Shown: one piece after another, positions 16,328 to 24,378 of the stretch
How the letters are laid out: each line of letters opens with the position of its first letter
Numbering within the stretch: position 1 is the first letter of the stretch
Virus record (IMG/VR): IMGVR_UViG_3300002223_000028
Coordinates: 1-24,382 of that record
Reading direction: 5' to 3' (one strand)
From: a virus
Length of the DNA: 24,382 nt
Made by a program: the position numbers and the translations under genes
The notes under the pieces: model-generated
The model's input: the letters and a program-made list of their open reading frames with translations, nothing else
What the model was told of the DNA's origin: nothing
Database searches by the model: none

Positions 16328-16697
16328 TTTTGGGTCTACCTCTCTTCCTTGGTGTTTTGATTTCTTCATTTTTGATTTCTTCTTTACTTATTTCTTTTTT
16401 GTCAATATCTAACACCCATTTATCACCAACATTATTTGCCTCATTTAACTTAATAAATCCCGAAGCTACTAAGAATTTACCAAATACTTCCGTATCGGGA
16501 TTAGTGCTTGAAAAAGTAATAATCTTCTTAAGTCCCTTACTTTTAGATATCTCTATCAGTTCAGAAAACATTTCAGAACCTAATCCTTTTTCTCTTAATC
16601 CTTTATCAACAAATATCTGACTTAATTCCATTGCCTCTCCATCAATATCACTTGGCAAATAACTAAGAAATCCACCATTTTTCTCAATTTTCTCCAT
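16320..16697 (-). CDS. GNAT acetyltransferase with C-terminal AT-hook-like tail
   Basis: The 125-aa product has the acetyl-CoA pyrophosphate loop of GNAT enzymes: IFVDKGLREKGLGSEMF (28-44), with R35-x-x-G38-L-G40, then a helix and the NPDTEVFGKFLVASGFIKL strand-helix of the C-terminal GNAT motif. Residues 100-115 are a charged linker rich in Lys and Glu. The end, PRKRGRPK (116-123), matches the core of an AT-hook, a short minor-groove DNA-binding motif. The start overlaps the HNH gene by 14 bases and is preceded by GAGGGGGC. The acetyl acceptor could be an amino sugar, given the context, or a DNA-associated protein, given the tail. Confidence 0.8.
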   Translation of the reverse strand: MEKIEKNGGFLSYLPSDIDGEAMELSQIFVDKGLREKGLGSEMFSELIEISKSKGLKKIITFSSTNPDTEVFGKFLVASGFIKLNEANNVGDKWVLDIDKKEISKEEIKNEEIKTPRKRGRPKNA

Positions 16698-17202
16698 AAT
16701 TTTGTGCCCCCTCTTTATTTTGATTACGACCTTTTTGATGAATTTTTATATGACAACCCCTACATAGGGTCAATCCATTATCTACAATAAATCTTAATTC
16801 TGGAAATTCTGAAAATAATTTTATATGATGTGCGACAATCTCTTTCTTTTGACAATGTTTTTTGCATAATCTACAAATCCATCTATCTCTCCTATAAACT
16901 TCATCTCTCCAAATTTGCCATTCTAAACTATGCCTTATTCTTTCATTCTCTAAATTTATACCTCCTTTCCAATTCCAATGATTTGAACCTCCCAAGTGCA
17001 ATTTTCCCTTGTTCCAGCCCTTAATATTATCAAGATTTTTTGGTTTTTTACCTTTTAGGGCTTTGCTAATCTTTCTTTTGTGTTCTTCTGAAAGTTTCTG
17101 TCCCTTTTTTGTATTACTTCCCTTAATACCATACCTTAACACTCTCTCGTCTTTTTCCTTATTCAGTCCTTTATTCCAAGGTGTATTCCCTTTTTTAGGC
17201 AT
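16684..17202 (-). CDS. NUMOD3/HNH homing-type endonuclease
   Basis: The 172-aa product has N-terminal DNA-binding modules: PWNKGLN near 9-14, LSEEHKRKISKALKGKKP at 37-54 (NUMOD3 signature), WNKGK and HWNWKGG at 75-81. A treble-clef HNH nuclease follows: CRLC at 110-113, AHHI at 124-127, and DNGLTLCRGCHIKIH at 141-155, with two Cys pairs for zinc. It is complete, with all key residues present. It shares one base with the preceding stop (TAATG) and overlaps the GNAT gene, so it is integrated in the operon. Free-standing endonucleases of this kind move with neighbouring genes and may have mobilised part of the cassette. Confidence 0.9.
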   Translation of the reverse strand: MPKKGNTPWNKGLNKEKDERVLRYGIKGSNTKKGQKLSEEHKRKISKALKGKKPKNLDNIKGWNKGKLHLGGSNHWNWKGGINLENERIRHSLEWQIWRDEVYRRDRWICRLCKKHCQKKEIVAHHIKLFSEFPELRFIVDNGLTLCRGCHIKIHQKGRNQNKEGAQNYGEN

Positions 17203-18068
17203 TATTGTTTAGGTGTCCAATAATTAGGAGAACACCAAGGAAATTGATTCAATTTACTCAGATAATACGACCTTGCTATTAGATTAGGTTCTTTTTGGTT
17301 TTTTAATCTTTTCAACTGCTCAATCAATTCTTCTGCCGAATCATAATTCCATACATTAGGATATTTAATACGAGTTATTGGATAACCTCCGTTTAGAAGA
17401 CTTTTCACCATTACTTCTGATGCTCCATCGTGTTCATTTGTCCTTAATCCGCATTGATATTGTGCTATTTCTCTGTTAAATTGTTCTGGCGATACTTTCC
17501 CGTGTCTAATTATGTTTGACTTATATGTGTCTATTTCGTTTAAAGTATCTAATAATCTTGGATTATCTGTTTTATCCACTCCATAAAGATGAAAAGTAAA
17601 TTCTGGTAATTGTTCCGCCAACCAATCAACTAAATCCCAACCATATTCTCCTTCTCGCTTCTGATGTCCACATAAGAATATATGTGGTTCTTTTGACGGC
17701 TTAAATGAAACTGGAAAATCATAAACGCTTTCAAGAAAAGAAGGACAAACTCCAATAACCTTTACTCCGCATCTCTCTAAATTAACTTTCTCTACTTCGT
17801 TCTCACACCAATGCTCTGTGTCTGAAAATAACTTTAGTATTCTTCTGGACTCATAATTCTGCGTAAGATTAAGAATATCAGAGCCACACCAGAATACCGT
17901 TTTCTTGCCTTTGTGTATTTTGAAAGTATCATAATCATTTCTTGTATAAAGACCGAAAAATAATACATCTTGGTCTGGGTCATCTAATCCGTGCCAATCT
18001 TCCATTCCCCAAGTTTTCTTGGCTTTTTCATTAAACGAAATTACCGACAAAGAAGTACGTAGCCTCAT
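17202..18068 (-). CDS. GT-B-like glycosyltransferase
   Basis: The 288-aa product has the C-terminal domain layout of family 1/4-type glycosyltransferases: a strand start at HIFLCGHQKREGEYG (129-143), then FTFHLYGVD (158-166), NIIRHGKVSPEQFNREIAQY (185-204) and the nucleotide-sugar signature EHDGASEVMVKSLLNGGYPI (212-231), with two glutamates, E212 and E218, near the usual E-x7-E spacing. The N-terminal half is a shortened acceptor domain. Four cysteines may mean nothing. Its ATG overlaps the CgeB-like gene's stop. The target sugar and acceptor are unknown; soluble cytoplasmic action is likely, since no membrane helix is seen. Confidence 0.8.
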   Translation of the reverse strand: MRLRTSLSVISFNEKAKKTWGMEDWHGLDDPDQDVLFFGLYTRNDYDTFKIHKGKKTVFWCGSDILNLTQNYESRRILKLFSDTEHWCENEVEKVNLERCGVKVIGVCPSFLESVYDFPVSFKPSKEPHIFLCGHQKREGEYGWDLVDWLAEQLPEFTFHLYGVDKTDNPRLLDTLNEIDTYKSNIIRHGKVSPEQFNREIAQYQCGLRTNEHDGASEVMVKSLLNGGYPITRIKYPNVWNYDSAEELIEQLKRLKNQKEPNLIARSYYLSKLNQFPWCSPNYWTPKQ

Positions 18069-18949
18069 TTTATTCTTTTCATTATTTCTTTAATTCTTTC
18101 TTCATAACTAAACCTTTGAATAAACTTATATCCTTGTTCTTTTATTTTTTCTCTTTCCTCTGGATTATTAAGGTAATGGTCAATAATCCCTCTTAATTGA
18201 TGAACCATCTTATACCCTAAATAATGTTCTCCAGCAATAAATCCTTCTTCTTTTAATCCTTCAAACATAGGGAATAAAGCCAATCCTCTGTGATTTAATA
18301 TCTGATAAATTCTATCATCCCAATAAAACTCTTCATAAGGTTGAACAGGAGTGAAAATCATCTTTGCCGAAGCTATTAAATCTGCTAAATCTTGACCAAT
18401 AAGAGTAGGAAATACTTTGAATCTTGCTCCATATTCTGATTTCAGGAACTCGATATATGGCTTATTAAACCCATAAATCTCTCCATAAAACGCAAGATCA
18501 CAAGCGTATTCTTTTTTTGGCAATCCTTTTAAGGCAGAGCCAGTGGCTAAATGTAACGGAAAAACATTATCGTACTTATGTCTTCTAACCCAAGTGTCGT
18601 CATTCAAGAAAACATAATCAATCAAAGGTATTGTTTCTTCCATTGTTTTATCATTAAGAAACCAAACCTTATCTGTGAACCAACAAACCTTTTTGCAGGT
18701 TATTGCGGTAAGTATTTGTTTTAATCTTTCAACAGAAACAGGATAATTCATTTCAGTATCAGTATGGACCCCTCCTTGATGAAATAAGAATAAATCTACT
18801 TTCTTGGCTTTCTTTAATAAATCCGCCATATCAAAATCTCTGTCATTGACACTCTCTACTTTATATTTAGTTTTCAAAGTTCTTTCTATCTCTTTCGTGA
18901 ACGCATATTGCGGTTCAGAAAAGTCAGCAAAATAAACTATGTTTTTCAT
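18065..18949 (-). CDS. CgeB-like glycosyltransferase
   Basis: The 294-aa protein has a Rossmann-like N-terminus (KNIVYFADFSEPQYAF). The middle has VDLFLFHQGG and DYVFLNDDTWV, then DLAFYGEIYGFNKPYIEFL (151-169). The C-terminus, FYWDDRIYQILNHRGLALFP (208-227) and YLNNPEEREKIKEQGYKFI (259-277), is the hallmark of CgeB-type glycosyl transferases first described in spore-coat modification. The ATG at 18949 opens the cassette directly after the structured element that follows the capsid gene. No Shine-Dalgarno is obvious, and the 3' arm of the stem lies within a few bases of the start codon, so initiation may depend on the RNA fold. Confidence 0.8.
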   Translation of the reverse strand: MKNIVYFADFSEPQYAFTKEIERTLKTKYKVESVNDRDFDMADLLKKAKKVDLFLFHQGGVHTDTEMNYPVSVERLKQILTAITCKKVCWFTDKVWFLNDKTMEETIPLIDYVFLNDDTWVRRHKYDNVFPLHLATGSALKGLPKKEYACDLAFYGEIYGFNKPYIEFLKSEYGARFKVFPTLIGQDLADLIASAKMIFTPVQPYEEFYWDDRIYQILNHRGLALFPMFEGLKEEGFIAGEHYLGYKMVHQLRGIIDHYLNNPEEREKIKEQGYKFIQRFSYEERIKEIMKRIK

Positions 18950-18953
18950 TTTA

Positions 18954-19004
18954 TCGTTCTCATACGCCTCGGGGAAAAGCGTATGATTCTCTCCCCGAGA
19001 ACGA
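18954..19004 (-). ncRNA. structured RNA element between capsid gene and glycan cassette
   Basis: Three sets of perfect complements overlap here. An outer stem pairs 18997-19004 with 18954-18961 (8 bp). An inner stem pairs 18979-18985 with 18961-18967 (7 bp, CATACGC/GCGTATG). A third pairs 18993-18999 with 18968-18974 (7 bp, CTCGGGG/CCCCGAG). The second and third interleave; the inner hairpin loop CCCC can pair with GGGG upstream as a pseudoknot within the outer stem. There is no U-run, so it is not a standard terminator. It may slow or process the transcript, or control initiation of the next gene, whose ATG lies five bases away. Confidence 0.55.
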
Positions 19005-19024
19005 CATTAATTAGTAATGTTACT

Positions 19025-19888
19025 CTATTTTGGCATTGCGTAGGCTTTTACTCCTGCGGTAGTATCAAGAATCTTGACACCGTAGGCAAAGTCCCCAACA
19101 AGCCTGCTGTACAACCCATCTCCTTTGATAAGTTGTATTCTTGGCCCCGAAGCCATACCGTCAATGTTCGCAAACGCATACGCCATCGCTCTTTTATGGA
19201 TTAAGAAGTTTGTCTCCTTAATTCCAATAATTTGCGTTGGCACTTGCGTAGTAACGGTGACAGGAACGCCAAACAATGTAACCAGTTTCCCAGTTGTCAT
19301 TGGAGCACGCCCACCCCCGAACATACTTGCGTCAAAGATAGCATTTCTTCTCATTAAGTCCCAATAGGACTTAGGGCCCATAATCCAGATAACATCCTCT
19401 CTGGGTATGCTATAAGAGTCAAGGACTTGCATAGCATCTCGAGCTTTTGTTGTACTCATAGAGCCAGAATCTCCAACTCTTAATATAAGACCATCTCTTG
19501 CGGCTTCTAACAAAGCAGTATCAAACTTCTTTGCTAAGCTATTAGCGATGGCTTCGGTATATGCTTTCTGGACATTGTACTTGTTGGCAATCTGCGCCAT
19601 TGAGAAATCGGTAAATCTCAAAGACCACGCATCCCAAGTTCCCACGACCAATTTTGTTCTTGTGTCAGCGACATATCGGTCTGTCAGCGCACCAGTTGTA
19701 ATGGTAACACTTGAAGGAGCTGCTAATTCTCCCAATGCTGGGATATAAATAGATTCTCCTCCTGTAGCCACATCATCTGAAAAATCAGTGAAGTGAGCTG
19801 CGGCGACCAATTTCACCTTAAAGAACATCTTGATATAGTCCGAGAAAATATCGGGTTGCCAACTTCTATGTGAAGGATTTGCTGCCAT
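19025..19888 (-). CDS. major capsid protein
   Basis: The 287-aa product lies directly downstream of the acidic scaffold-like gene. Its character fits a HK97-fold coat protein: an N-terminal arm, then VATGGESIYIPALGEL, TITTGALTDRYVADTRTKLVVG, a long spine helix (AQIANKYNVQKAYTEAIANSLAKKFDTALLEAARDG region) and DVIWIMGPKSYWDLMRR, with strands returning to end in YGVKILDTTAGVKAYAMP. The last motif, VKxxxTxAGVxAxAMP, is typical of coat proteins of this class. The GC content and codon use look somewhat higher than in the cassette genes, as expected for a highly expressed gene. Assignment rests on sequence character and gene order. Confidence 0.82.
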   Translation of the reverse strand: MAANPSHRSWQPDIFSDYIKMFFKVKLVAAAHFTDFSDDVATGGESIYIPALGELAAPSSVTITTGALTDRYVADTRTKLVVGTWDAWSLRFTDFSMAQIANKYNVQKAYTEAIANSLAKKFDTALLEAARDGLILRVGDSGSMSTTKARDAMQVLDSYSIPREDVIWIMGPKSYWDLMRRNAIFDASMFGGGRAPMTTGKLVTLFGVPVTVTTQVPTQIIGIKETNFLIHKRAMAYAFANIDGMASGPRIQLIKGDGLYSRLVGDFAYGVKILDTTAGVKAYAMPK

Positions 19889-19900
19889 TTTTTAATGTAC

Positions 19901-20500
19901 CTATACTCCCGTCTGCTTTCTTTGCGCTTCTTTAAATCTCTCTTGTAGAATCAAATCTACTTCTTCCTCTTTCATTGTTGAGGAAACTTTCTTATCAAAC
20001 GAAGCGCCACCAAGCGAAGAGGGAGAAGGTATTTTATTCTCTCTTGCGACCTTTTCTCTCGATGCTGCTACATACAATTTAGCTTCTTCAGTTTTTGCAG
20101 CTTCTTGCGGAGTAAGATTTTTAGCTTTTGCCATTATAGCAATAAAGTCTAATTCCTGTTCGGAAAAATCTCTTAAAGAAGACACAGTTTTAGCTAAGTC
20201 AAAGACATCTGGTTCAGCCATAGAAGGTTGTCCTTTTTGGGCTAAATCCGCCTTTAATCTTTTAGCTTCTTCCTCTGCCTTCCTTGCTCTGGCATAAAGC
20301 TCTTTGTTCTTTTTCTCCAACTCTGAAGGAGCTTGCGGAGGTGTTTCAGGGGTTTCCTCCTCCCCGATAGGAGTTTCTTCTATTGGGGTTTCTCCTTCCC
20401 CAAGGTTATCAATGGTTTCCTCAATGTTTTCTTCTGCCATAATTTTATAGAGTGTTATGAACTCAATGCGTTTTTGAGTGGTTACGCCTCCACCGACCAT
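19901..20500 (-). CDS. acidic scaffold-like protein
   Basis: The product is Glu-, Lys- and Pro-rich. From M21 (ATG at 20440) it reads MAEENIEETIDNLGEGETP, then an acidic proline-rich stretch, a strong coiled coil (ELEKKNKELYARARKAEEEAKRLK region) and a C-terminal helix. This is the classic composition of phage head scaffolding proteins. The ATG at 20500 directly follows the upstream TAA, giving 199 aa, and coupling favours it. The ATG at 20440 gives 179 aa with a more typical start. I keep the longer frame as the outer limit. Its position between portal and capsid genes is that of the scaffold. No protease motif is visible. Confidence 0.75.
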   Translation of the reverse strand: MVGGGVTTQKRIEFITLYKIMAEENIEETIDNLGEGETPIEETPIGEEETPETPPQAPSELEKKNKELYARARKAEEEAKRLKADLAQKGQPSMAEPDVFDLAKTVSSLRDFSEQELDFIAIMAKAKNLTPQEAAKTEEAKLYVAASREKVARENKIPSPSSLGGASFDKKVSSTMKEEEVDLILQERFKEAQRKQTGV

Positions 20501-20728
20501 TTACAATCCAGTAAAATTATCTTTCTCTTTCGGCTTTTCTTTCCCCAAATTTTCTAAAATAATAAGTATTGACTTTATTTCTCTTGCTAATATTGTCGCT
20601 TTTTGCTTCGCTTCTTCATTGTCTGTTTCTATAATTTTATCTTTTAACTCATTTAACCGAACATTGATAATATCTGTAATTATCGCACGGTTCATTTTTA
20701 AAAATTCTGTCTGGGGTCTTGTGTACAT
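20501..20728 (-). CDS. 75-aa helical protein in head module
   Basis: The small charged protein has one long amphipathic helical stretch (about 12-63) with KDKIIETDNEEAKQKATILAREIKSIL, followed by a Lys- and Glu-rich tail. No motif identifies it. It sits tightly between portal and scaffold genes: its ATG comes one base after the portal stop, and its stop abuts the scaffold ATG. A head-assembly accessory is plausible from position, as in many phages that carry a small coding unit here. Confidence 0.65.
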   Translation of the reverse strand: MYTRPQTEFLKMNRAIITDIINVRLNELKDKIIETDNEEAKQKATILAREIKSILIILENLGKEKPKEKDNFTGL

Positions 20729-20729
20729 T

Positions 20730-22451
20730 TTAAGCCATTATTGTTTGTGGTAATTGGGAAAAAGAATTTGGTTGCGGTCTTGCCGTTGAACCACCTCTTT
20801 GGTTTGCGACTTGTTGCACTTGTTCTTCCATTCCCATTTCTGGTTCTTCTAAATCTATTTCTCTTGGATTAAATCCCGCAATATCTAACATTTTATAAAA
20901 TACTTTCCTTGTTCTTTTGTCCTGTAAAATAGCAGGATTAGTTGATAATAATTGTAATACTGTTTGCAGTACTTGTGATTTTCCCGCTAAATCCATTTCT
21001 TCTCCCTCTATTGTTATTTCAAGTTTATATTTTAAATCTTCATAAACACTTCTTGGTATTTCAACTTTTTGGTCTCTTAAAATTTCCGCCTGTATTCCCC
21101 TCCTTATCTTCCATTGTTCTGAAGTTAGATATTTACTACTTACCATCAATTTTCTCATTTTTTCTGATAATTGTAGCTTAAAGAACTTTTCGCTATCTTC
21201 GTCAGAAGACATCAAGTTCTTCATAAATATCTCGTGTTTTCCTTTTTTCGCCTTCTTGAACTCTGGAATAACCCAATCCCACAATACTTCCTTAATAAAT
21301 GAAGCTAAATTCTCTTTCTTTTGGTCATAGAACCCTCCAGCCATTTTTGCTTGTAATATAGTAGAACCCAATGGCGTTCCAGCAGGGGCTCTCGAACCAG
21401 TCAATGGTTCTGTGGTAAATGTTTTTTTAAAGGCATTTTGTTCCCATCTCTGTTCTTCCTGATTGTAGAAAGCAAGATTTCTTTCCTCCATAGCGATAGG
21501 AGTAATTTCAGAAACTGCCCGAATAACATCTCCGTTTTCTGTTTCGTATAAAAAGTTGGAATTGATGTTTTGGTCTCTTGTCTGCCATAAATGCTTGGAA
21601 GTCCAATGTAATCCCTCCGCTTTATAGTTGGATATTCTATTTAAGTAAATCTGTTCTGGCATAATTTTTTCAACCTGTCCTCTTCCCAAGGTTCTTCCCT
21701 CAACTTCTTCCCACGCCAAATCTTTATAAGGACTATCTATTTTAACCGAAGCTAAAATATGACCATCGTGAGAAACCAAGAAATAATTATCCCTGCTTTT
21801 TAAAAATCCTTCCGGAAACCAGCACTCATAAACTTTTATTTTACCGACTTCATCTTGCCTTCTTCCCGTATAAAATTGGTAATCAACAGAAGAAACAGCG
21901 ACATCTTTAAGTTGTTCCCAACTTCTCATTTTCCCTTCTTTATAAAATTCGTCAGGCAGATAAGAATGTATTTCTATAACGGGTATGTTTTTAATTGACG
22001 AAACCGCATTATCTGGTCTAAAAATAAGGTTTCTTAATGGCACTATTTTAACTTCATTATCAACTTTTTTAAGAACTAAGTGTCCATCTCTTGGTAAATT
22101 ATAAACATATCTATTTAGTTCTCTGGCAAAATAACTTTCTTTCATCCATTGATTTAATTCCTTTTCCATCAACCAGGCAGTCCAATAGTTCTCATCTTCC
22201 GAAATAATACGGATATCTTTCGTATCAATATCCATCTGCTTTGCCGCCACCTCAACTGGAAAAGTGGAGATATTGTAGAACACCTGTTGCAATCCGCCTT
22301 GAATATCACCGTCTCTAAACTGGGACAACGAATATCTTTCAATCAAATCCAATAAAGACCATTGCGTAGGAGCAAAAGACGGATTTTGGTAAATCCTTTT
22401 ATAATCGGAGTATTGTATTTCTTTTTTAATTCTATCTATAATCTCATTCAT
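20730..22451 (-). CDS. portal protein
   Basis: At 573 aa this is the expected size. It lies directly after the packaging genes and two tiny genes and before the scaffold and capsid genes. The N-terminal third has helices and Trp residues ([46 protein letters not shown]), then a stretch of beta strands ([28 protein letters not shown]). [20 protein letters not shown], around residue 350, followed by a long helix, fits the stem/wing helix of portal rings that line the DNA channel. The C-terminal tail is low-complexity (Gln-, Pro- and Ser-rich), like portal tunnel-exit or crown segments. The ATG overlaps the upstream stop (ATGA). Confidence 0.8.
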   Translation of the reverse strand: MNEIIDRIKKEIQYSDYKRIYQNPSFAPTQWSLLDLIERYSLSQFRDGDIQGGLQQVFYNISTFPVEVAAKQMDIDTKDIRIISEDENYWTAWLMEKELNQWMKESYFARELNRYVYNLPRDGHLVLKKVDNEVKIVPLRNLIFRPDNAVSSIKNIPVIEIHSYLPDEFYKEGKMRSWEQLKDVAVSSVDYQFYTGRRQDEVGKIKVYECWFPEGFLKSRDNYFLVSHDGHILASVKIDSPYKDLAWEEVEGRTLGRGQVEKIMPEQIYLNRISNYKAEGLHWTSKHLWQTRDQNINSNFLYETENGDVIRAVSEITPIAMEERNLAFYNQEEQRWEQNAFKKTFTTEPLTGSRAPAGTPLGSTILQAKMAGGFYDQKKENLASFIKEVLWDWVIPEFKKAKKGKHEIFMKNLMSSDEDSEKFFKLQLSEKMRKLMVSSKYLTSEQWKIRRGIQAEILRDQKVEIPRSVYEDLKYKLEITIEGEEMDLAGKSQVLQTVLQLLSTNPAILQDKRTRKVFYKMLDIAGFNPREIDLEEPEMGMEEQVQQVANQRGGSTARPQPNSFSQLPQTIMA

Positions 22452-22579
22452 TTCTTCTTTGATTTCCTGGACTTGCTATAAGCTATGGCGATAGCCTGCT
22501 TTGCGGGATAACCACTATGCCGCAACTCTTTGATATTACTTGATATTGTTTTTTGAGAACCTCCTCTTTTTAACGGCAT
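22448..22579 (-). CDS. 43-aa conserved basic phage protein
   Basis: The product opens [19 protein letters not shown] and continues [20 protein letters not shown]. This pattern (MPLKxGxSxKTISxNIxxLxxxGxPxKQAxAIAxxKA) is a small protein I recognise from many tailed phages, usually near head genes, function unknown. Its stop codon overlaps the ATG of the portal gene (ATGA), and its start follows the previous gene's stop by one base. The C-terminus is strongly basic (KSRKSKKK), which fits nucleic-acid contact. It is too short for most gene callers. Confidence 0.75.
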   Translation of the reverse strand: MPLKRGGSQKTISSNIKELRHSGYPAKQAIAIAYSKSRKSKKK

Positions 22580-22580
22580 A

Positions 22581-22724
22581 TTACGCTTTATTTTTAGCTT
22601 CTTTTATAGTCATCCGTCCCATTTCTTTAGCTACTATTGTTCTTTTCCCAGTTTCCGCCATCATTATTTTTGCTTTAGGAGCTGATTTAGACAAACTTGC
22701 TGATTTTGAATATCCACGTGGCAT
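22581..22724 (-). CDS. 47-aa basic small protein
   Basis: Its ATG at 22724 comes one base after the terminase stop (TAA-T-ATG), and its TAA ends one base before the next ATG. The product opens [20 protein letters not shown] and is rich in Lys, Arg, Ser and Ala, with six methionines and no cysteine. The middle ([19 protein letters not shown]) reads as a short helix. Exact tiling with its neighbours is the main evidence. A DNA- or capsid-associated role is possible from its charge only. Confidence 0.62.
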   Translation of the reverse strand: MPRGYSKSASLSKSAPKAKIMMAETGKRTIVAKEMGRMTIKEAKNKA

Positions 22725-22725
22725 A

Positions 22726-24051
22726 TTAAATAAAACTTCTTATTTTTTTAATTCTTTGACTTTTGAATAATTCTTTTAATGGATTGATTTGTAATGGTTT
22801 TCCAGGATTTAATCCCCAAACCGCTAACGCTAAACTCATAACTGCGTCATCGTGGTATCCCCTTGGAGCAGTATAACTGATTGTTTTAAGTGGTTCTCCT
22901 GTTTTTTCATTAAGATAATTATATTCAAACGCCTTTAACTCATCTACTAATAGTTCTATTGGCGGTATTCTTAAATATCCTTCGTCTACAAACACTATCA
23001 ATTTTCCTATAAGTTCCATTTTGGTCTTACCGGAAAAAGTGAAATCTTCTACAAATATCCTTGATTGCAATAAATCCTCATAAATAGGTCTTCCCACTCC
23101 CGTAGCATCAATAATCACCCTGGCATTATTATACCTTCTCGCCTTCTGGATAATATGCTCTTTTTGTAAGGTATAATCCACTCCTTTTAACCTATCCCAA
23201 TGTACTACTTCGTTAGTTTGACTATCTACCACAGTAATTACCGTATAATCATCTACTCTTCCCAAATCCACTCCTATAGTATAAAACTTTCCCGCTCTTG
23301 CTTCCTGTAATTGCAAATCACTAATTATAACCTTGTCTAAATTCCTAAACACTGTTCCTGCTTCGTCCACATACTCTGCCATAAATTCCTGTCTAAAAAG
23401 CAATTCTGGCATCACTCTCTTGATTCCTTCTAACTTTATCTCGTCAGTTTCCACTCCATCCAATGAAGTAAAGTGAAAAGAAGCTCCTTTCTCTTTAAGA
23501 ATATAATCCATTTTCTGGAACCAATTCTTACCTCTTGGCGTAGAAATCAAGTATGTTCTACAATCCCTGCTCTTGGCTATAGTTAATGGATAGATATACT
23601 GCTGATAAATCTTTTCTGATATTCTCGCCGCTTCATCCACTACACATAGGTCTAATTCTTCTCCTAAAAGAGACATCGGTTCAGTGGCAGACTTACATTG
23701 TATCCACACGGATTCCGAAATTTTTACCTGCGGAACAGGTCTGGAAGAGACGAATTGTCCGAAACTCCTGTCAAAAGCCAACAAAAATTTGACCACATAC
23801 TCAAACACCTTACTCGCCAATTCGTAAGTCGGAGCCACTATCCATATCTTACAACTTTGCTTTTTTCCTTTCCTAATATCAGATAACGCTCCTAAAAAGA
23901 ACTTTACAATAATATATCCCGTAATCGCCGATTTTCCCCATCTTCTTCCTGCTCTTATCAATACTTCTCCGTTATCACACCCCAAGACCTCTTCCTGTCC
24001 TTTATGGGGATACCATTTCAGTATCTCTCGAAGTTTTTGGTCCTTAATCAT
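22726..24051 (-). CDS. terL: terminase large subunit (packaging ATPase and nuclease)
   Basis: The 441-aa product carries the full set of motifs. The ATPase domain has a Walker A variant GRRWGKS at 35-41 (of the RxGK(S/T) type used by terminases), Walker B CVVDEA at 136-141 (D139, E140) and coupling motif STPRG at 170-174. The RNase H-like nuclease domain has GVDLG (D262), IIDATGVG (D315) and GYHDDAVMSLALA (D401, D402) as metal ligands. The gene packs DNA into the prohead through the portal and cuts it. Its ATG overlaps the stop of the 90-aa gene upstream. All key residues are present, so it should be functional. Confidence 0.95.
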   Translation of the reverse strand: MIKDQKLREILKWYPHKGQEEVLGCDNGEVLIRAGRRWGKSAITGYIIVKFFLGALSDIRKGKKQSCKIWIVAPTYELASKVFEYVVKFLLAFDRSFGQFVSSRPVPQVKISESVWIQCKSATEPMSLLGEELDLCVVDEAARISEKIYQQYIYPLTIAKSRDCRTYLISTPRGKNWFQKMDYILKEKGASFHFTSLDGVETDEIKLEGIKRVMPELLFRQEFMAEYVDEAGTVFRNLDKVIISDLQLQEARAGKFYTIGVDLGRVDDYTVITVVDSQTNEVVHWDRLKGVDYTLQKEHIIQKARRYNNARVIIDATGVGRPIYEDLLQSRIFVEDFTFSGKTKMELIGKLIVFVDEGYLRIPPIELLVDELKAFEYNYLNEKTGEPLKTISYTAPRGYHDDAVMSLALAVWGLNPGKPLQINPLKELFKSQRIKKIRSFI

Positions 24052-24320
24052 AACAAATAAAACAACAGGGCAAACAACCTCTTATGAAAAGGAATACCAT
24101 AATACCTTTTTGCTAATCTTTCTTTGTGAAATTTCTGATAAGGGTGAACTTCATCATTTTCTTTGAGGTATATCCTGCTTTCCAAATCAAAACGCTCTTT
24201 AAATGTCCAATAGTATAACTTATAAACGGGATTTTCTTTGAATTTTAATCTGTAAAACGGAATCCTGTAATTGTACCACCAGTTCGGATAGTTGATAGAT
24301 TGTTTTAGAAAATGTTTCAT
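24048..24320 (-). CDS. 90-aa basic, aromatic-rich protein of unknown function
   Basis: The product is notably rich in Tyr, Phe, Trp, Lys and Arg (NYPNWWYNYRIPFYRLKFK near the start; HKRLFALLFYLL at the end). It has no cysteine and no recognisable helix-turn-helix. The TGA overlaps the terminase ATG (ATGA). A small terminase subunit would be expected in this position, but the sequence lacks the usual DNA-binding helices, so I do not assign it. It could be a small structural or packaging accessory. Confidence 0.6.
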   Translation of the reverse strand: MKHFLKQSINYPNWWYNYRIPFYRLKFKENPVYKLYYWTFKERFDLESRIYLKENDEVHPYQKFHKERLAKRYYGIPFHKRLFALLFYLL

Positions 24321-24341
24321 TGTGAGATTCTTGTATTTTCT

Positions 24342-24378
24342 GTGGGGTTAGTAAGTATATATATCCACAATTCCCCAC
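24342..24378. repeat. weak inverted repeat upstream of the 90-aa gene
   Basis: GTGGGG at 24342-24347 and CCCCAC at 24373-24378 can form a 6-bp stem around an AT-rich loop (TATATAT). It may sit in a promoter or leader for the operon, but the window ends four bases later and no promoter is clear. Confidence 0.25.

Noticed and set aside
22540-22770. Plus-strand frame across the terminase-portal gap
   Set aside because: The minus strand here holds two tightly tiled small genes with one of recognised pattern; the plus frame has no start signals.
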